Assembly (NCBI GenBank): GCA_009733575.1
Contig: ML769496.1
Location: forward strand, 1-64,000
DNA: 64,000 nt
Source of the DNA: Gymnopus androsaceus JB14
Taxonomy: Eukaryota; Basidiomycota; Agaricomycetes; Agaricales; Omphalotaceae
Direction of reading: 5' to 3'
Shown: one piece after another, positions 33,034 through 43,628 of the stretch
Numbering within the stretch: position 1 is the stretch's first letter
Layout: the number at the start of each line of letters is the position of its first letter
The notes under the pieces: generated by a model
Database searches by the model: none
Seen by the model: the letters and a program-made list of their open reading frames with translations, nothing else
Told to the model about the DNA's origin: nothing
Program-made: the position numbers and the translations under genes

Positions 33034-33966
33034 TTACTTTCCGCCGTACAGTTTTCCCATACCTAAACCTGCATAAATCTTGTCGAGACCCTGTTACAGC
33101 AACATACCTTTAGCTCGCAACTTTATATCACAATATACGCGAAACTTACCGTCGCAGAGACAATACCCTTCAAGAGCGAATCCAAACCAAGACCACTAAG
33201 GAGGTTCCCAACGAGATTGAGGACACCTGCAAGTAACATTCCGACACCAGCTACAATCTGTGTCAAAGGTTCTATGTAGAGGATTAATTGGTTAGCTTGA
33301 TTGTTATACAACTTTCACAAGAGACTTACGACCCAGAGCATCTAGCAGCGGTCCAAGGTCCTTCTTCGCCTTTGGGAAGCTATCGAGCTTGTTCCTTGCC
33401 CATTCGATTGTTCCGCCAACTTCCTCGACCATCTATTGGAGACACCCATTCAATCTACAATTACAGAACCAACAACGACAGTCAACTTACTACTTTCAGA
33501 GCCTCCGCCAGCCTCTGCTCCTCTGGGGTTGCCTTGTGTGCCTGCTGGTGCTGTTTCGCCTTGTTGGAGATCTTGTTATCAGGGTCAGCGCCTTTAATCA
33601 ACCCTTGCGTCTCGTTCATGATCTTCTCTGCCTGCTGCAAGAGAGGTTTAACCTGCTGGACGAGCTCATCCTCGTTCCGGTCTTCTTCTTTCCGAGCATC
33701 CATCCCCTCGATATGCTACGAGGAAAAAGTTCAGTTATTGTTCGTGCTGTAGAGGCTAAAATGCTCACTTTACGAATCATTCTACAGAGCGGGACCACTC
33801 TCGAATTTGCATCCTCGATGAGGGATGATAGACGTTCTGCAATCTCGGCGTCCTGTTTTTTCTGGTCGTCGTCGCGAGCGTCGGTGGTGTCACTAGGAGC
33901 TACTTGGCTTTTATTACCTCCATCGAGGCGAAGGTCTCCTGGGTGGCCAATATCGATTTCGGACAT
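33034..33966 (-). CDS. DUF6987/LEA-like hydrophilic protein, copy 1
   Basis: Five exons (33966-33769, 33715-33491, 33432-33330, 33271-33150, 33090-33034) give 234 residues. The N-terminal two thirds is highly charged and helical (DAEIAERLSSLIEDANSRVV, KPLLQQAEKIMNETQGL). A glycine/leucine-rich amphipathic segment follows (IVAGVGMLLAGVLNLVGNLL) and then GLDKIYAGLGMGKLYGGK. It resembles the C-terminal module of fungal proteins that I know as DUF6987 or LEA-domain proteins, which are linked to desiccation or stress; that name is from memory. Exon structure and phases are identical to the neighbour at 34540-35455, so the two are tandem duplicates. Confidence 0.75.
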
Positions 33967-34539
33967 GATGTTTTTCTGGTAGAGTTATGAGTTATGAGTT
34001 ATGAGTATGTGATAGGAACGGTATTTTTAATCTTGATTTTCGTAGGCCCTGTTACTTATATGAATCGCGAAGAAGCTCTACTCCATCGACGAGGAAGTGA
34101 TATCATGGTGAGTACATATGATGTTTGTTATTGCGATGACTACATGCTTCAGGTTTGCGCGATAGTTTCCACCAGGAACCGTGTTGCTACGCCATTGGGG
34201 GAAAACACCTTGTTTTTGAGATTGACGAATGTGGCGCCAGCACTCCATGCACCATATTTTCTCGGGCCGTGCAGCTGGAGTAACATCGTCATTATTACTG
34301 TAGCCAGTTCTGGACAACAGGCACGCAATTTATTTTGGTGCGTATGAACTTTCGATAAAATAAGGCGTCTATTAAGTATTTGTTGTTACAGGTGACAGAG
34401 TTTAGTTTGCACATTCGTGTCTTACCAAGCTATATTACAGGCTACATACGGTATACGATTCTGAGTGAATATGGATACAACCTACGCTATATTACGACTA
34501 TGGAGATTCACCGTTCAAAAACTACATCTCCTGATTTAT

Positions 34540-35455
34540 TCATTTCTTCGAATTCGGGAATAAGTGACCCATACCCAGCCCGGAGAAGATCTTGTCAAGG
34601 CCCTGTAATTTTGATCGTTAACTAGGGTGACGACTGCTTTCAAAGAAACTTACAGTGGCACCCATAATACCTTTCAACAACGAGTCCAGGCCGAGACCAC
34701 TCAGGAGGTTACCGACGAGATTGAGAACTCCTGCAAGGAGCATTCCGACGCCGGCTACAATCTGGGTCAAGGGTTCTACAAAGAAATGAATAGTGAGTAC
34801 AGCATATGAAATGGTAACACTCGATTAACTTACGGCCAAGAGCGTCTAGAAGGGGACCAAGATCTTTCTTTGCTTTGGGGAAGCTGTCGAGCTTGTTACG
34901 GGCCCATTCAATGGTTCCGCCTACTTCTTCAATCATCTGGAAACAGTGTCAGGTCGAACCGAAACCGAGGACATAAACTGTAGGTTACTCACAATTTTCA
35001 GCGCTTCCGCGAGCCTTTGCTCCTCAGGCGTCGCTTTGTGAGCTTTCTGGTGGTTCTGGGCTCGATTCGAGACTTTGCTGTCTGGGTCGGCGCCTTTCAT
35101 CATCCCTTGTGTCTCGTTCATGATTTGCTCGGCCTGCTGTAAAAGAGGCTTGACCTGTTGGATGAGCTCGTCCTCGTTACGATCTTCCTCTTTCTTGGCG
35201 TCCATACTCTCAATGTGCTGTCATTGATATTAGTCTTTCCGACTGAATATAATTGACAATACTACTTACTTTGCGAATCATTTTACAGAGTGGAACGACT
35301 CGAGAGTTGGCATCCTCGATGAGGCGGGAGAGACGCTCGGCGATCTCAGCGTCCTTTTGCTTGTCCTCATCGGTACGGTCAGGGTTGGTGGTGCTCGGTG
35401 GGGGTGCATTCTTGAGTTGTTCACCGATACCGAAGTTTTCTCCCATTTGTGACAT
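34540..35455 (-). CDS. DUF6987/LEA-like hydrophilic protein, copy 2
   Basis: Five exons (35455-35270, 35217-34993, 34936-34834, 34775-34654, 34602-34540) give 232 residues. Exons 2, 3 and 4 have the same lengths as in copy 1 (225, 103 and 122 nt). I chose MSQMGENFGIG at 35455 as the start because the frame upstream of it lies in the promoter. The charged helical part and the amphipathic LTQIVAGVGMLLAGVLNLVG are nearly identical to copy 1, while the N-terminal 25 residues and the last 10 differ most. It is transcribed away from the LEA-like gene at 35994, with about 540 bp between the two starts, which suits shared stress regulation (inferred). Confidence 0.75.
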
Positions 35456-35993
35456 GATTTGATTTGGTTTTAGAGAGTAGAGAGTTTGGTTTCTTTTGCC
35501 TCGAGCTCCCAAGTTCGAATGGTTTTAAAAGCCTGCTGGAGCCAAGCTCCGCAATATGAGCACGACACGCAAGTGATATCATAGAACATCATGGGGAACA
35601 GGCACAGACGATTATGTTCTGATGGTGGTTTTCCTTTTCAGTAAATCTGTATTTGAGTGGCAGTGTACTTATCATGCGCAGCATCCTGTTAACTTTTCTG
35701 AGTCTCAGGAAAGCTGGGGACTGCTGGGGAACCTCGAACCTCTTCTCCACATACAGCACTCTTTTTCTCAACGATTCCTTGACTGCTCTCGTCTGGTTGA
35801 GTACCAGACCAAAAGAATCATCCTTTTCTCATGAATACACATTTCAAGTTTCGTTATTAATATCATCGCCATCACTTCCGCCATCACTTCAAGTGGCAAC
35901 GATGAGCTCATTGAAGAAAATCGTCATAGGTTTGGAGCTGTTATAAAGAACTAAATCTGCTCAACGCGTCCCGAACTCTCATACGCATCTTCC
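35456..35993. promoter_or_regulatory. Divergent promoter between two LEA-like genes
   Basis: 538 bp lie between the ATG codons of copy 2 (-) and the 125-residue LEA-like gene (+). No coding frame is supported. The 5' UTRs probably lie at the two ends. Confidence 0.4.
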
Positions 35994-36420
35994 ATGGCTG
36001 GCGGCAACTCTCGCTCTCCTTCTGCAGGTCCTCCTCCTCAGCGCTCTCGTCGTCGTGCTTCGCGGAGTCCATCTGTAGCAAGCGATTCAGGTTCTCGGCC
36101 GCCTCGTAATCGTCGTCGTGGAGGGCAACAGCAAAAGGGTGGCGTTGGGGGACTGCCAGGTGTAGACGAAGTCGGTGATACTGCGACTGGAGCTGTGGGC
36201 ACTGTTGGTGACACAGTAGGTGGATTGGCAGGCGGACTTACAGGAGGAGGCGACAAAGACAAAGAAGAGGGCGGTGATAAGCCATTGAAGTTGCGACTTG
36301 ACCTCAACCTTGACGTTGCTGTCGAGTTAAAGGTAAACACTCTTCCGAACTCGCTATCTACAGTTCTTAATAGCTTTGTAGGCCCGTGTCCACGGTGACT
36401 TGACGCTTTCATTGCTGTGA
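35994..36420 (+). CDS. Small LEA-like basic protein with LRLDLNLDV C-terminus
   Basis: Exons 35994-36332 and 36382-36420 give 125 residues. The first half is Ser/Arg/Pro-rich and disordered (RSRRRASRSPSVASDSGS). A Gly/Thr/Val repeat-like stretch follows (GVGGLPGVDEVGDTATGAVGTVGDTVGG). The spliced end reads KLRLDLNLDVAVELKARVHG-DLTLSLL. This last motif is one I know from the ends of fungal LEA-like proteins, some of which also carry the DUF6987 module found in the two genes opposite. If so, the modules are here split over separate divergent genes. Function unknown; a stress-protective role is inferred. Confidence 0.7.
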
Positions 36421-38361
36421 GTGTTTCGCTTTTCTCATTGAAGACTAGATCTGAATCGCGTTGGGCAGACGATAACTATGGAATCTATCCTCTCTTTATG
36501 GAGTGGAAATCAATTTCTATCCTCATGTGCGCATCCCTTTTTGTTTTTTTTTTCCTCGACTAACCTCCCCCATAAACTCATCCAGCAGCGACACATAGGA
36601 CGCTTGCAGATTGGCAGATTTATGTTTATGACATTTCTCATGATTTTGTACATCCATGGACGCATTCTATCGGTATCTAAGTAATTGCTACTGCAAAGCA
36701 TCTATTCCCACTCAATATACCTGCGTACTATTCAGGCATTTCTACCCCAGGCGAATAAATAGCAAAATCATAACTAAAATAGTTTTGGCTTATGTTGAGA
36801 AACCGCATTTGCTATTTAGCAAGAGGAGACGGAGACGAAATTTCCGATCGCTGAGGTAGGTAGGTAAACCGGCGCGGTCCCATTGAGAAACAGCCGGGTT
36901 CCGCACTACACGCATACTATCGATACCCCAGTAGTGCAAAAGCGCCCAGAAGTGCATAAATCACAGTATATGGGCTGTAGCTCTTGCAGTTCCTAATAGC
37001 TGCTCTTCAAACTTTTAATGTAAGGTCTTCTACATGTTCCAAAGACATCTATCTCCTTAATTTGAGCAAAAAGTATAAGCAAAAAATTCAGGAATTTTGA
37101 ACTTGTGCGAAATCACACTTTTTTCAGGTTTGCACGAGATAGGGACTAGCATGGTCTTCCCGGGAGCTTCCCGGGAGCGGACTTTGAAATCCATACGGAT
37201 TTGAGTCTACTGATAAACTATATTGAGTAACACATTCACAGGCTACCAGGCAAGGGAGTCTCCAGAAGAGCAGAAAGCCTTTAAATGAAGCTGAAACTGT
37301 CCTTATAGATATTAGAGATGAAGATTATTGTGTTCTCTTTGAAAATGAGTGATCTTTCCCAGTTCAAACCAACTTAATGGCCAAGTGTTTATCATGCAAG
37401 CATTTATCACAAATTTTTGCCTTAAATAACTATTCAGCAATATGTAAAAGCATTCTGGTACGTAGAGGCTCTGATTTATGGATAGAGCTGCAAAATCGGT
37501 ACGGTACAAGCTTGTTCGAGATGGTTCAGTACAGGGATCTCCCCTGATCTCCCTGTTTCGGGAAATGCTATGCTCAAACGTGACAGTCCGTGGTCATCTG
37601 TAACCGTCCCATACCCGTGGAAAAGTTCCCGTCCCGTATCCGTCCGCAAATTTACGGTGGATACGGGTGGGTGCGTGGAATGTCAAATCCATGGCAGTCC
37701 CTAGCACGAGATCCTTGATTTTTAGAGCCATAAATACTGCACATATAAGTATAAGGTTTTGACAGTAGCTTTAGTACATATATTAAACTGGTACTGCCAA
37801 CCCATTAAGGTGTCCGACAGCTGGTTGTCGTTTCGCAAAAGGTGAAAAAGTGCAGTTTTGGGCACTGCTAAATTGCCGTTAAGCGCTCATTGCACTTCTC
37901 TGCCATTTCGAAGGGTCTCGTCGGTTCCCTCTGGTATCTTTTTAAACGTCTCTTAAAAATCGCCAAAGTTGACGAGAAGACACTCTGACATCTTAAATAT
38001 GGCCTCCCAAAATCCGAGAGCCATCCGTCAAAAATTGCAAAACCTTTTCTATGGTGACATTTTTTTTTGCACTTCTGGGGTAACGATAGTAGCGCCTGCA
38101 TGCGCGCTGCGGGCACCTAATGCTCCCGCCATTGTGGCAAGCAATCGAGACCCCTACTTCAGGCAGCCTTGACCACTCGGCTCGCGACGTTTGCATTAGG
38201 CACGAAGGAGACCCATTGCATCCAGTGTAAGCTTCGTTGTAGCAAGTAGGTATACTTGTTATGCAACGTTTGCACTAGGTACAGAGGAAACCCAGAGTTA
38301 TAGGCGCTAATTTAAGAGCTTAATGTGACAGAGAGACTCAGCGGTGAGAAACCCATATATA
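36421..38361. other. Gene-poor stretch
   Basis: Nearly 2 kb without a supported gene. It holds a perfect short palindrome tandem (CCCGGGAGCTTCCCGGGAG near 37160) and related inverted words AGGGACTAGCATGG near 37141 and CCATGGCAGTCCCT near 37692, possibly the ends of a decayed element. No ORF above 100 codons has a family motif. Confidence 0.4.
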
Positions 38362-39600
38362 TTAATTCCCAGTAGGTAAAAGCTGGTAGAGTTCAGGTGC
38401 AGGAATCCAGGCTTCCTTGCCTGCAAAGATATTCAGTACATTGTAAATAAACTTGGCCAGTATAGGTAGTGTCCGATTCCTGAATAGAATGTCTCGCAGG
38501 AAGTCTGAGGAGCACAGGGTTGGATAAGTTGTCCTTAGAGAAGGCCCTTTCTCAAACGGGTCCTCTAGGAAGCAATGGCAAAGATAGAGTAGAGTGCTGC
38601 TGCCCATGCACATAAGTAAGGCATGGCATTCATCTTTGATTCCTGATTGACAGAAGCAACACAACCTCCAATCATGGGGAATGTGAGGGCGGTACCTTTC
38701 TGCATAATGAAGACGTTCAATGGAAAATGCGTGGGTGGAAGTGATGAAACATGTAAACACATGACAATGTTTTGGCACTGTGATACAGGCGCTAGCCATC
38801 GGGGAACTCGGTGACTCCAACCTCTGTATCAAAATGTTCCCATGCCTTCCCGTTTTGACTAACCTCTGGGCATTGGCCGAGATGCCAATGACAAGTTGAT
38901 TGGCTTGAACATATTGATTCTGAGTCGTGCGCAATGTATACCACTGGTTTTGCATGCCACTAACATTGTACTTCACTTGGAAATTCACTTATAGAAATTT
39001 GAGTGGAATATGTCCTGGATATGTCGTGCGCCACCCAAAATCGATAATCAGCCTGACGTCGGCATCTCGGCCAATGCCAAAGGTTTTGCTGAAACGTAAG
39101 TTTTTGATACAGACGTTGAAGCCACAGCATTCTCCGACGGCTACCCCCTGCTGTGATAACATGTAGGTATGGCCTCAGGGTCATGATGGGCACGTTCAGC
39201 CGCTGGCGATCTTGGTCATTGAATTCAACTCTATTACAGAGGAAGTGGGCACGGATGTGTGTCTACAGCAATGTTTGAATGGAAGTTTCGCAGGACTTCA
39301 GAATGTTGTCCATGAGCTTTTTGATTGTTTAGGATCGCGCAAGTCAGGTAGTGAGCACACCACGGGAACTGGGAGACAATAGAGTACCGTAACAAGATCG
39401 TTAATCCAGTTTGAATGTCCACGATTTGATAAGGAGAATGCATTTTTGAGTGCAGCGTTTGCAAGATGGGCCCAGGGAAGACCGATGAGGTAGAGAAGGA
39501 AGCCCAGGGCAAGTGTAATCCTGCAGTACCTGATGGGTATGAGACCGGTCTCGGAGAAAAGGAACACCAGAATTGACCTTCTGTGCAAGCCAAGAAGTCT
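38362..39600 (-). mobile_element. Decayed LINE-like reverse transcriptase, C-terminal part
   Basis: Three minus-strand pieces in different frames follow the order of the C-terminal region of fungal non-LTR reverse transcriptases: 39588-39300 (FSETGLIPIRYCRITLALGF), 39193-38960, and 38988-38362 (ERLHYAERYRPHIP-HDWRLCCFCQSG, DECHALLMC). The last has the Cys-rich C-x2-C and H-x4-C end seen in these elements. Frame changes between the pieces show the element is dead. No poly(A) tail or target-site duplication was identified. Confidence 0.6.
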
Positions 39601-40560
39601 GCGCAGAAACAGCTGTTGAACGTGTTCCAGGCATTGGGGACAAGGCTATTTCGCGGAAAGCAGCAAGGATTACTGCAGGTTTGAGCAGGCTTGAGAGGAC
39701 CAACGGGAAGGAAAGGGATGAGTTAGGCATTTGCAATGTAATTGAATTGTACATCACTGCTATTTTCAGTAGCGGGTTTTTGTCTGTCTGAGTCAATCCA
39801 GTCCTGGGTACTAGCTTTAGATCTTCTGTACGCTTAGCTGAGTCGATAGCCATTTCAAGAGTGGTGGGTCAAGAATTGAGAGTTGAGGATAAACAATGTG
39901 ATGGTGGTGGTAACAAGCTAACCAGTGGTGCTAATTGTTGTAGGACAAACAGCGACTTTGTGCACTTTAAGCATGTATATGGCTTGTAGACTATCTCATA
40001 GCTTACTCACAGGTGGTCAACGCACCAAGTAAGTGACCCAAGTAGCGTTCATTGACACATTGCGCAATGGAAAACACGAAAGGGGCGATATTGACCGTAA
40101 CGGTGGAATGGCATACATGTTTTGATGTACATTATTTAGCATCATGTCAGCACAATCAACCCAATAGCTTTATTCCTATTGGCAGAGAGGCCGTAGCAGT
40201 TCAGTCATATGCATTTGCCTTGTTCATCGAAGGCAGTTTATAGAGGAGACATTGACAAGAGCGACCTGAGTTACGAATATGGTTCGAGATTCATGTTTCA
40301 TTGTGTTCTGACCTCAGGGCCCCACTTCTCGCACCATTTATGCAGGCAAAGTGGCCTGGGTGGATACGGTGTATATCTCTGGATAGGGGTAACAATGACG
40401 ACAACAACCTAAATCATATTTCGGCTCAAGAACTACATTTCATAGTGTTCTGACCTCATAATCCTACTCAATGCTCCTTTTATGTGGGCTGAGTGGCATG
40501 GGTGGACACGGTATATGTGCTCAGCATGTTCATGATGGTGGTTGAGTGGTTCCATAGATG
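39601..40560. other. Gene-poor stretch with a diverged direct repeat
   Basis: Around 40285-40400 and 40430-40520 a diverged segment recurs (TTTCATtGTGTTCTGACCTCA ... GGGTGGAtACGGTaTAT), a direct repeat with a period of about 145 bp. No gene is supported. Confidence 0.4.
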
Positions 40561-40704
40561 GTCTCACGGTAGGGTATCAAAAAGGAAGGAGTAAGGCCAT
40601 CGGCGCTAAGGAGCTTTAGCACTCTGAAACAGTGTGTCGGTTGCCAGATGCTGAAAGACCTTGCTCTGGACTCCTTCCTTTTTGGTACACCCCTACCGTG
40701 AGAC
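40561..40704. mobile_element. MITE-like inverted repeat, about 144 bp
   Basis: The left arm 40561-40592 begins GTCTCACGGTAGGGT and ends AAAAAGGAAGGAGT. The right arm 40670-40704 is its reverse complement with a 3-base length difference and few mismatches. The loop of about 77 bp is also partly self-complementary. It has no coding capacity. Confidence 0.7.
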
Positions 40705-40800
40705 TATATCAGCGACCAGAATCTTGGTGCTTAGGCACTCTGCCTATTTCCTAAAATGCGTCTTGATATCAATGAAGTGCTCAGTTCATGTTACAGCTCA

Positions 40801-41110
40801 TTAGGTATTTGTAGCATGCATGTTTGAAAAACGCTCACTACTGATCTTGTTTACAACAACATTTCTCAAGGCAGAGAGAATACAATTGACTGTGCCTGGT
40901 GCACAGTCTCAGCAAAACTGTGAGATCCATAGCAGGTCCCTCTGTCAGTCTGTGCAGAGCTGCACAGCAGCTGATGGAGTGATATAGATCAGCTGCTGTG
41001 CAGCTCTGCACAGACTGGACAGAGGGACCTTGCTATGATCTCACAGTTTGCTGAAAATTTTGTTTGGTTGTTAATGAGTACTTTACAAAAAGTATGCTAC
41101 AAATACCTAA
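40801..41110. mobile_element. Long hairpin / MITE-like inverted repeat, about 310 bp
   Basis: The ends are a perfect 17-bp inverted repeat: TTAGGTATTTGTAGCAT at 40801-40817 and its complement at 41094-41110. Inside, 40910-40974 and 40989-41053 form near-perfect 65-bp arms around a 14-bp loop (the arms contain TGTGCAGAGCTGCACAGCAG). The RNA would fold into a long, nearly perfect hairpin. No reading frame is present. Confidence 0.8.
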
Positions 41111-41696
41111 AAAGCTGTATTAGGAGTAGTTCAAGAGGAAAATTTGGTGTGTACTGAGCTGGGTGATTAGAGCACTTCACCTTCAAGTTCCCAATATGGA
41201 ACGCCATACCTCAGTAGGCAATGGTTCAAAGAAAAAGTTAGCATGGCTTAGAGGCGCACAATCCAGATAGACATATTCGAAACAGGTGGATTTCCCCCAT
41301 TCAAGCACAGTGAATCAGACAAAATTTGCATGCTCTAAAATGAAGTTACAAGACTATACTTTGTACCATAAACGGTTAATGAGACTCGGGAGTGAATACA
41401 ATGCAAGGAATCGCAATATGACCAGGATAAACATCATTTGCTTTATCATTTGTTCGCTGTGTTATTAAATAAACGATCTTTGAGCTTAGAGGCTTAGGAG
41501 TTTGGTGAGATTGACTGATATCGTATTTTTAGGGTATAAGATCGAGAAGTAGAAATGTGATGGCGTCTGAGGTTAAACTTCGTAAATGTACATGAATCTT
41601 TAATGCTAATATACAACTTGAAGTAAAATACAAGTCGCCAGGACAAGTCCAAGTCATCAAAGTCATTAAAGTTCATAGAAAAGATGCTGTCGCGAG

Positions 41697-43628
41697 TCAT
41701 GTTCTCCCCTCCAGCAAATGCACGGCCTCTTGCACCGAGCTATCAATGGATGTAGTCCAAGCTAAGCCTCAAGTTAATAATTGGTGAGTAAATTAAAATG
41801 TACGACCTACCCCACTCCCAATTTCTAACCACCGTTTTCCGAATATGTTGTAAGGAATCCCATTGCTGCTTCGGAGGCATAGTATCCAGATCTATGCCGT
41901 CCAACTCGAACGTAAAATACCGCCCATTTATGCGGCTCAACTCCATCACTTTGTAGGCCGCAGGGCACCGAATTGTGTCGTATACGCGTAGGGCACGATG
42001 CACAGTATTTCGATTGGTACCAGGATAGCCAAGGACGGTTGCTAGGATGTATGCGTCCTGATTTTTAAAAAAATGAAGTTAGAAACTCGCTCCGTTAGCT
42101 ACTAGCAAAATTGAACGAGCCTCGATAGCTTGGCCGGCACCCGAACCTTGATGAGGGGTCATTGAATGGGCCTGGAGAAAAGTAGTCGTTCAGTGAAAAG
42201 CACAACAAGAAGTACACGATTTCTTACCGCGTCTCCCAGCAATGCTACACGCCCAGACACAAATGATCTCATTGGCCGTATTGTATGGATTGCCCACTGC
42301 ATCACCTTCTCTTGGATACACTAAGAAAAAAGAGCAGAGTCAATATGATATGTCCTGGATGTCATTTGAATTCGAGACATTGCTTACTGCAATAAGAGCT
42401 TGTACTTCCGGCTCCCAGTGAGCGAACAGAGGGGCAAATGCTGAGGGCTCGACCATTGACATCCATGGACCATTAAACACCGTATTTTCCAAGTGGTGCC
42501 GCGACACGAACGCAACGAAATTGACTAGTGTTCCTCCGGATATTCTATAAGCTAGGATGTACTGAAAGGATAGAAACCAACGAAAATCAGCTTCAAGTAA
42601 GCCAGAAGGAGTAGAATACATACACCATGCTTTCCAAGGTACTGTATATGTTTAGCGACAGGGATGACTAAGAGTTTAACATTCAACTCACTTGCACACC
42701 CGGAGTAGTGAGCACCCGATGGCCAGGCGCCAGAGACATCAGTTTCTCGACCGGAATTAAGGCTCTATACGCATTTGTTCCAGACCAAACTGGATTCACA
42801 TGCGTAAGAATTTGCGAAGCTTCCTTCCAGCGTCCTTCAGATTGTGCCAACTGCGCCTTCTCCCCTAGAACTCCCGCACGCACGGCGGATTTCAGCCCAT
42901 CAGCGCCGATGAGTATATCACAGTGTGTCTTGGTGCCATCCTCAAACAAAAGCTCAATAGGATTTGACTGGCGTTGCACATATGATCGCAGGCGTTTCGA
43001 GCACTGGATGCGACATCGTTTCGGAAGATGATTGAGCAAAGTTTGTTGGTAGTCGGCTCGGTGGAAAAGAGCCAATGAGCCTAGGAGTCTCCTGTGAGCA
43101 CAGCACATAACGACTATAGGTAAATTGCCACCGAAGGTTTCCTACTCACCTTGAGTTACCAAAGTGAAGATTTCCACGCCTTCGCGTTGATCGCTCTTGC
43201 GGTACCGAAAGGCAGCCACTAGATACCTTGGAGGTTATCGACAGTTTAAGATTGCAGAGCACACTAGTAATGCGTACCTGGACCGTCAGTAACTTTTGTC
43301 TCGGTGACCTTGAGCAGATCAGCTTCGACACCGAGCATTTGGAGGATCTTCCATGGACCTAAAGATAGCAAGAACTCAAATGACAAGGCCAGGATATAAT
43401 GATGAATGTCTTACGAGGAAATATTCCAATGCCTGCTCCAATTTCCGCTAGCGCTTGTGCGCCTTCGTAAATATCGATATCAATATCTGGATACCGCGAC
43501 AAAGCCAAGGCAAACGTGAGCCCGCCGATCCCTGCACCGCTGTGAACCGTCCATTAGCTATATCTCACAGGCTATGGGTAGAGTGCATACCAAATAGCTA
43601 CTCGGAGTCGACTTGCAGAAGTAGCCAT
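41697..43628 (-). CDS. FAD-dependent aromatic monooxygenase (salicylate hydroxylase-like)
   Basis: The start ATG is at 43628. The first exon (43628-43591) splices at ATT-TG to give VAICGAGIGGLTFALALSR, the FAD-binding GxGxxG motif, followed by IDIYEGAQ and EIGAGIGIF. Downstream exons carry LFHRADYQQTLL, CDILIGADGLKSAVR (the DG motif), PVWSGTNAYRALI, RVALLGDAAHSMTPHQGSGAGQ (the second FAD motif, GD) and EDAYILA. The C-terminus runs WTSSIDSSVQEAVHLLEG to the stop at 41697-41699. About 430 residues is normal for group A flavoprotein monooxygenases, which hydroxylate phenolic acids with NAD(P)H and O2. The exact substrate cannot be read from the sequence. The gene lies isolated between gene-poor stretches. 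Confidence 0.85.

Noticed and set aside
37130..37710. Possible TIR element with AGGGACTAGCATGG / CCATGGCAGTCCCT ends
   Set aside because: The inverted match is only about 14 bp with mismatches, and no target duplication is visible.
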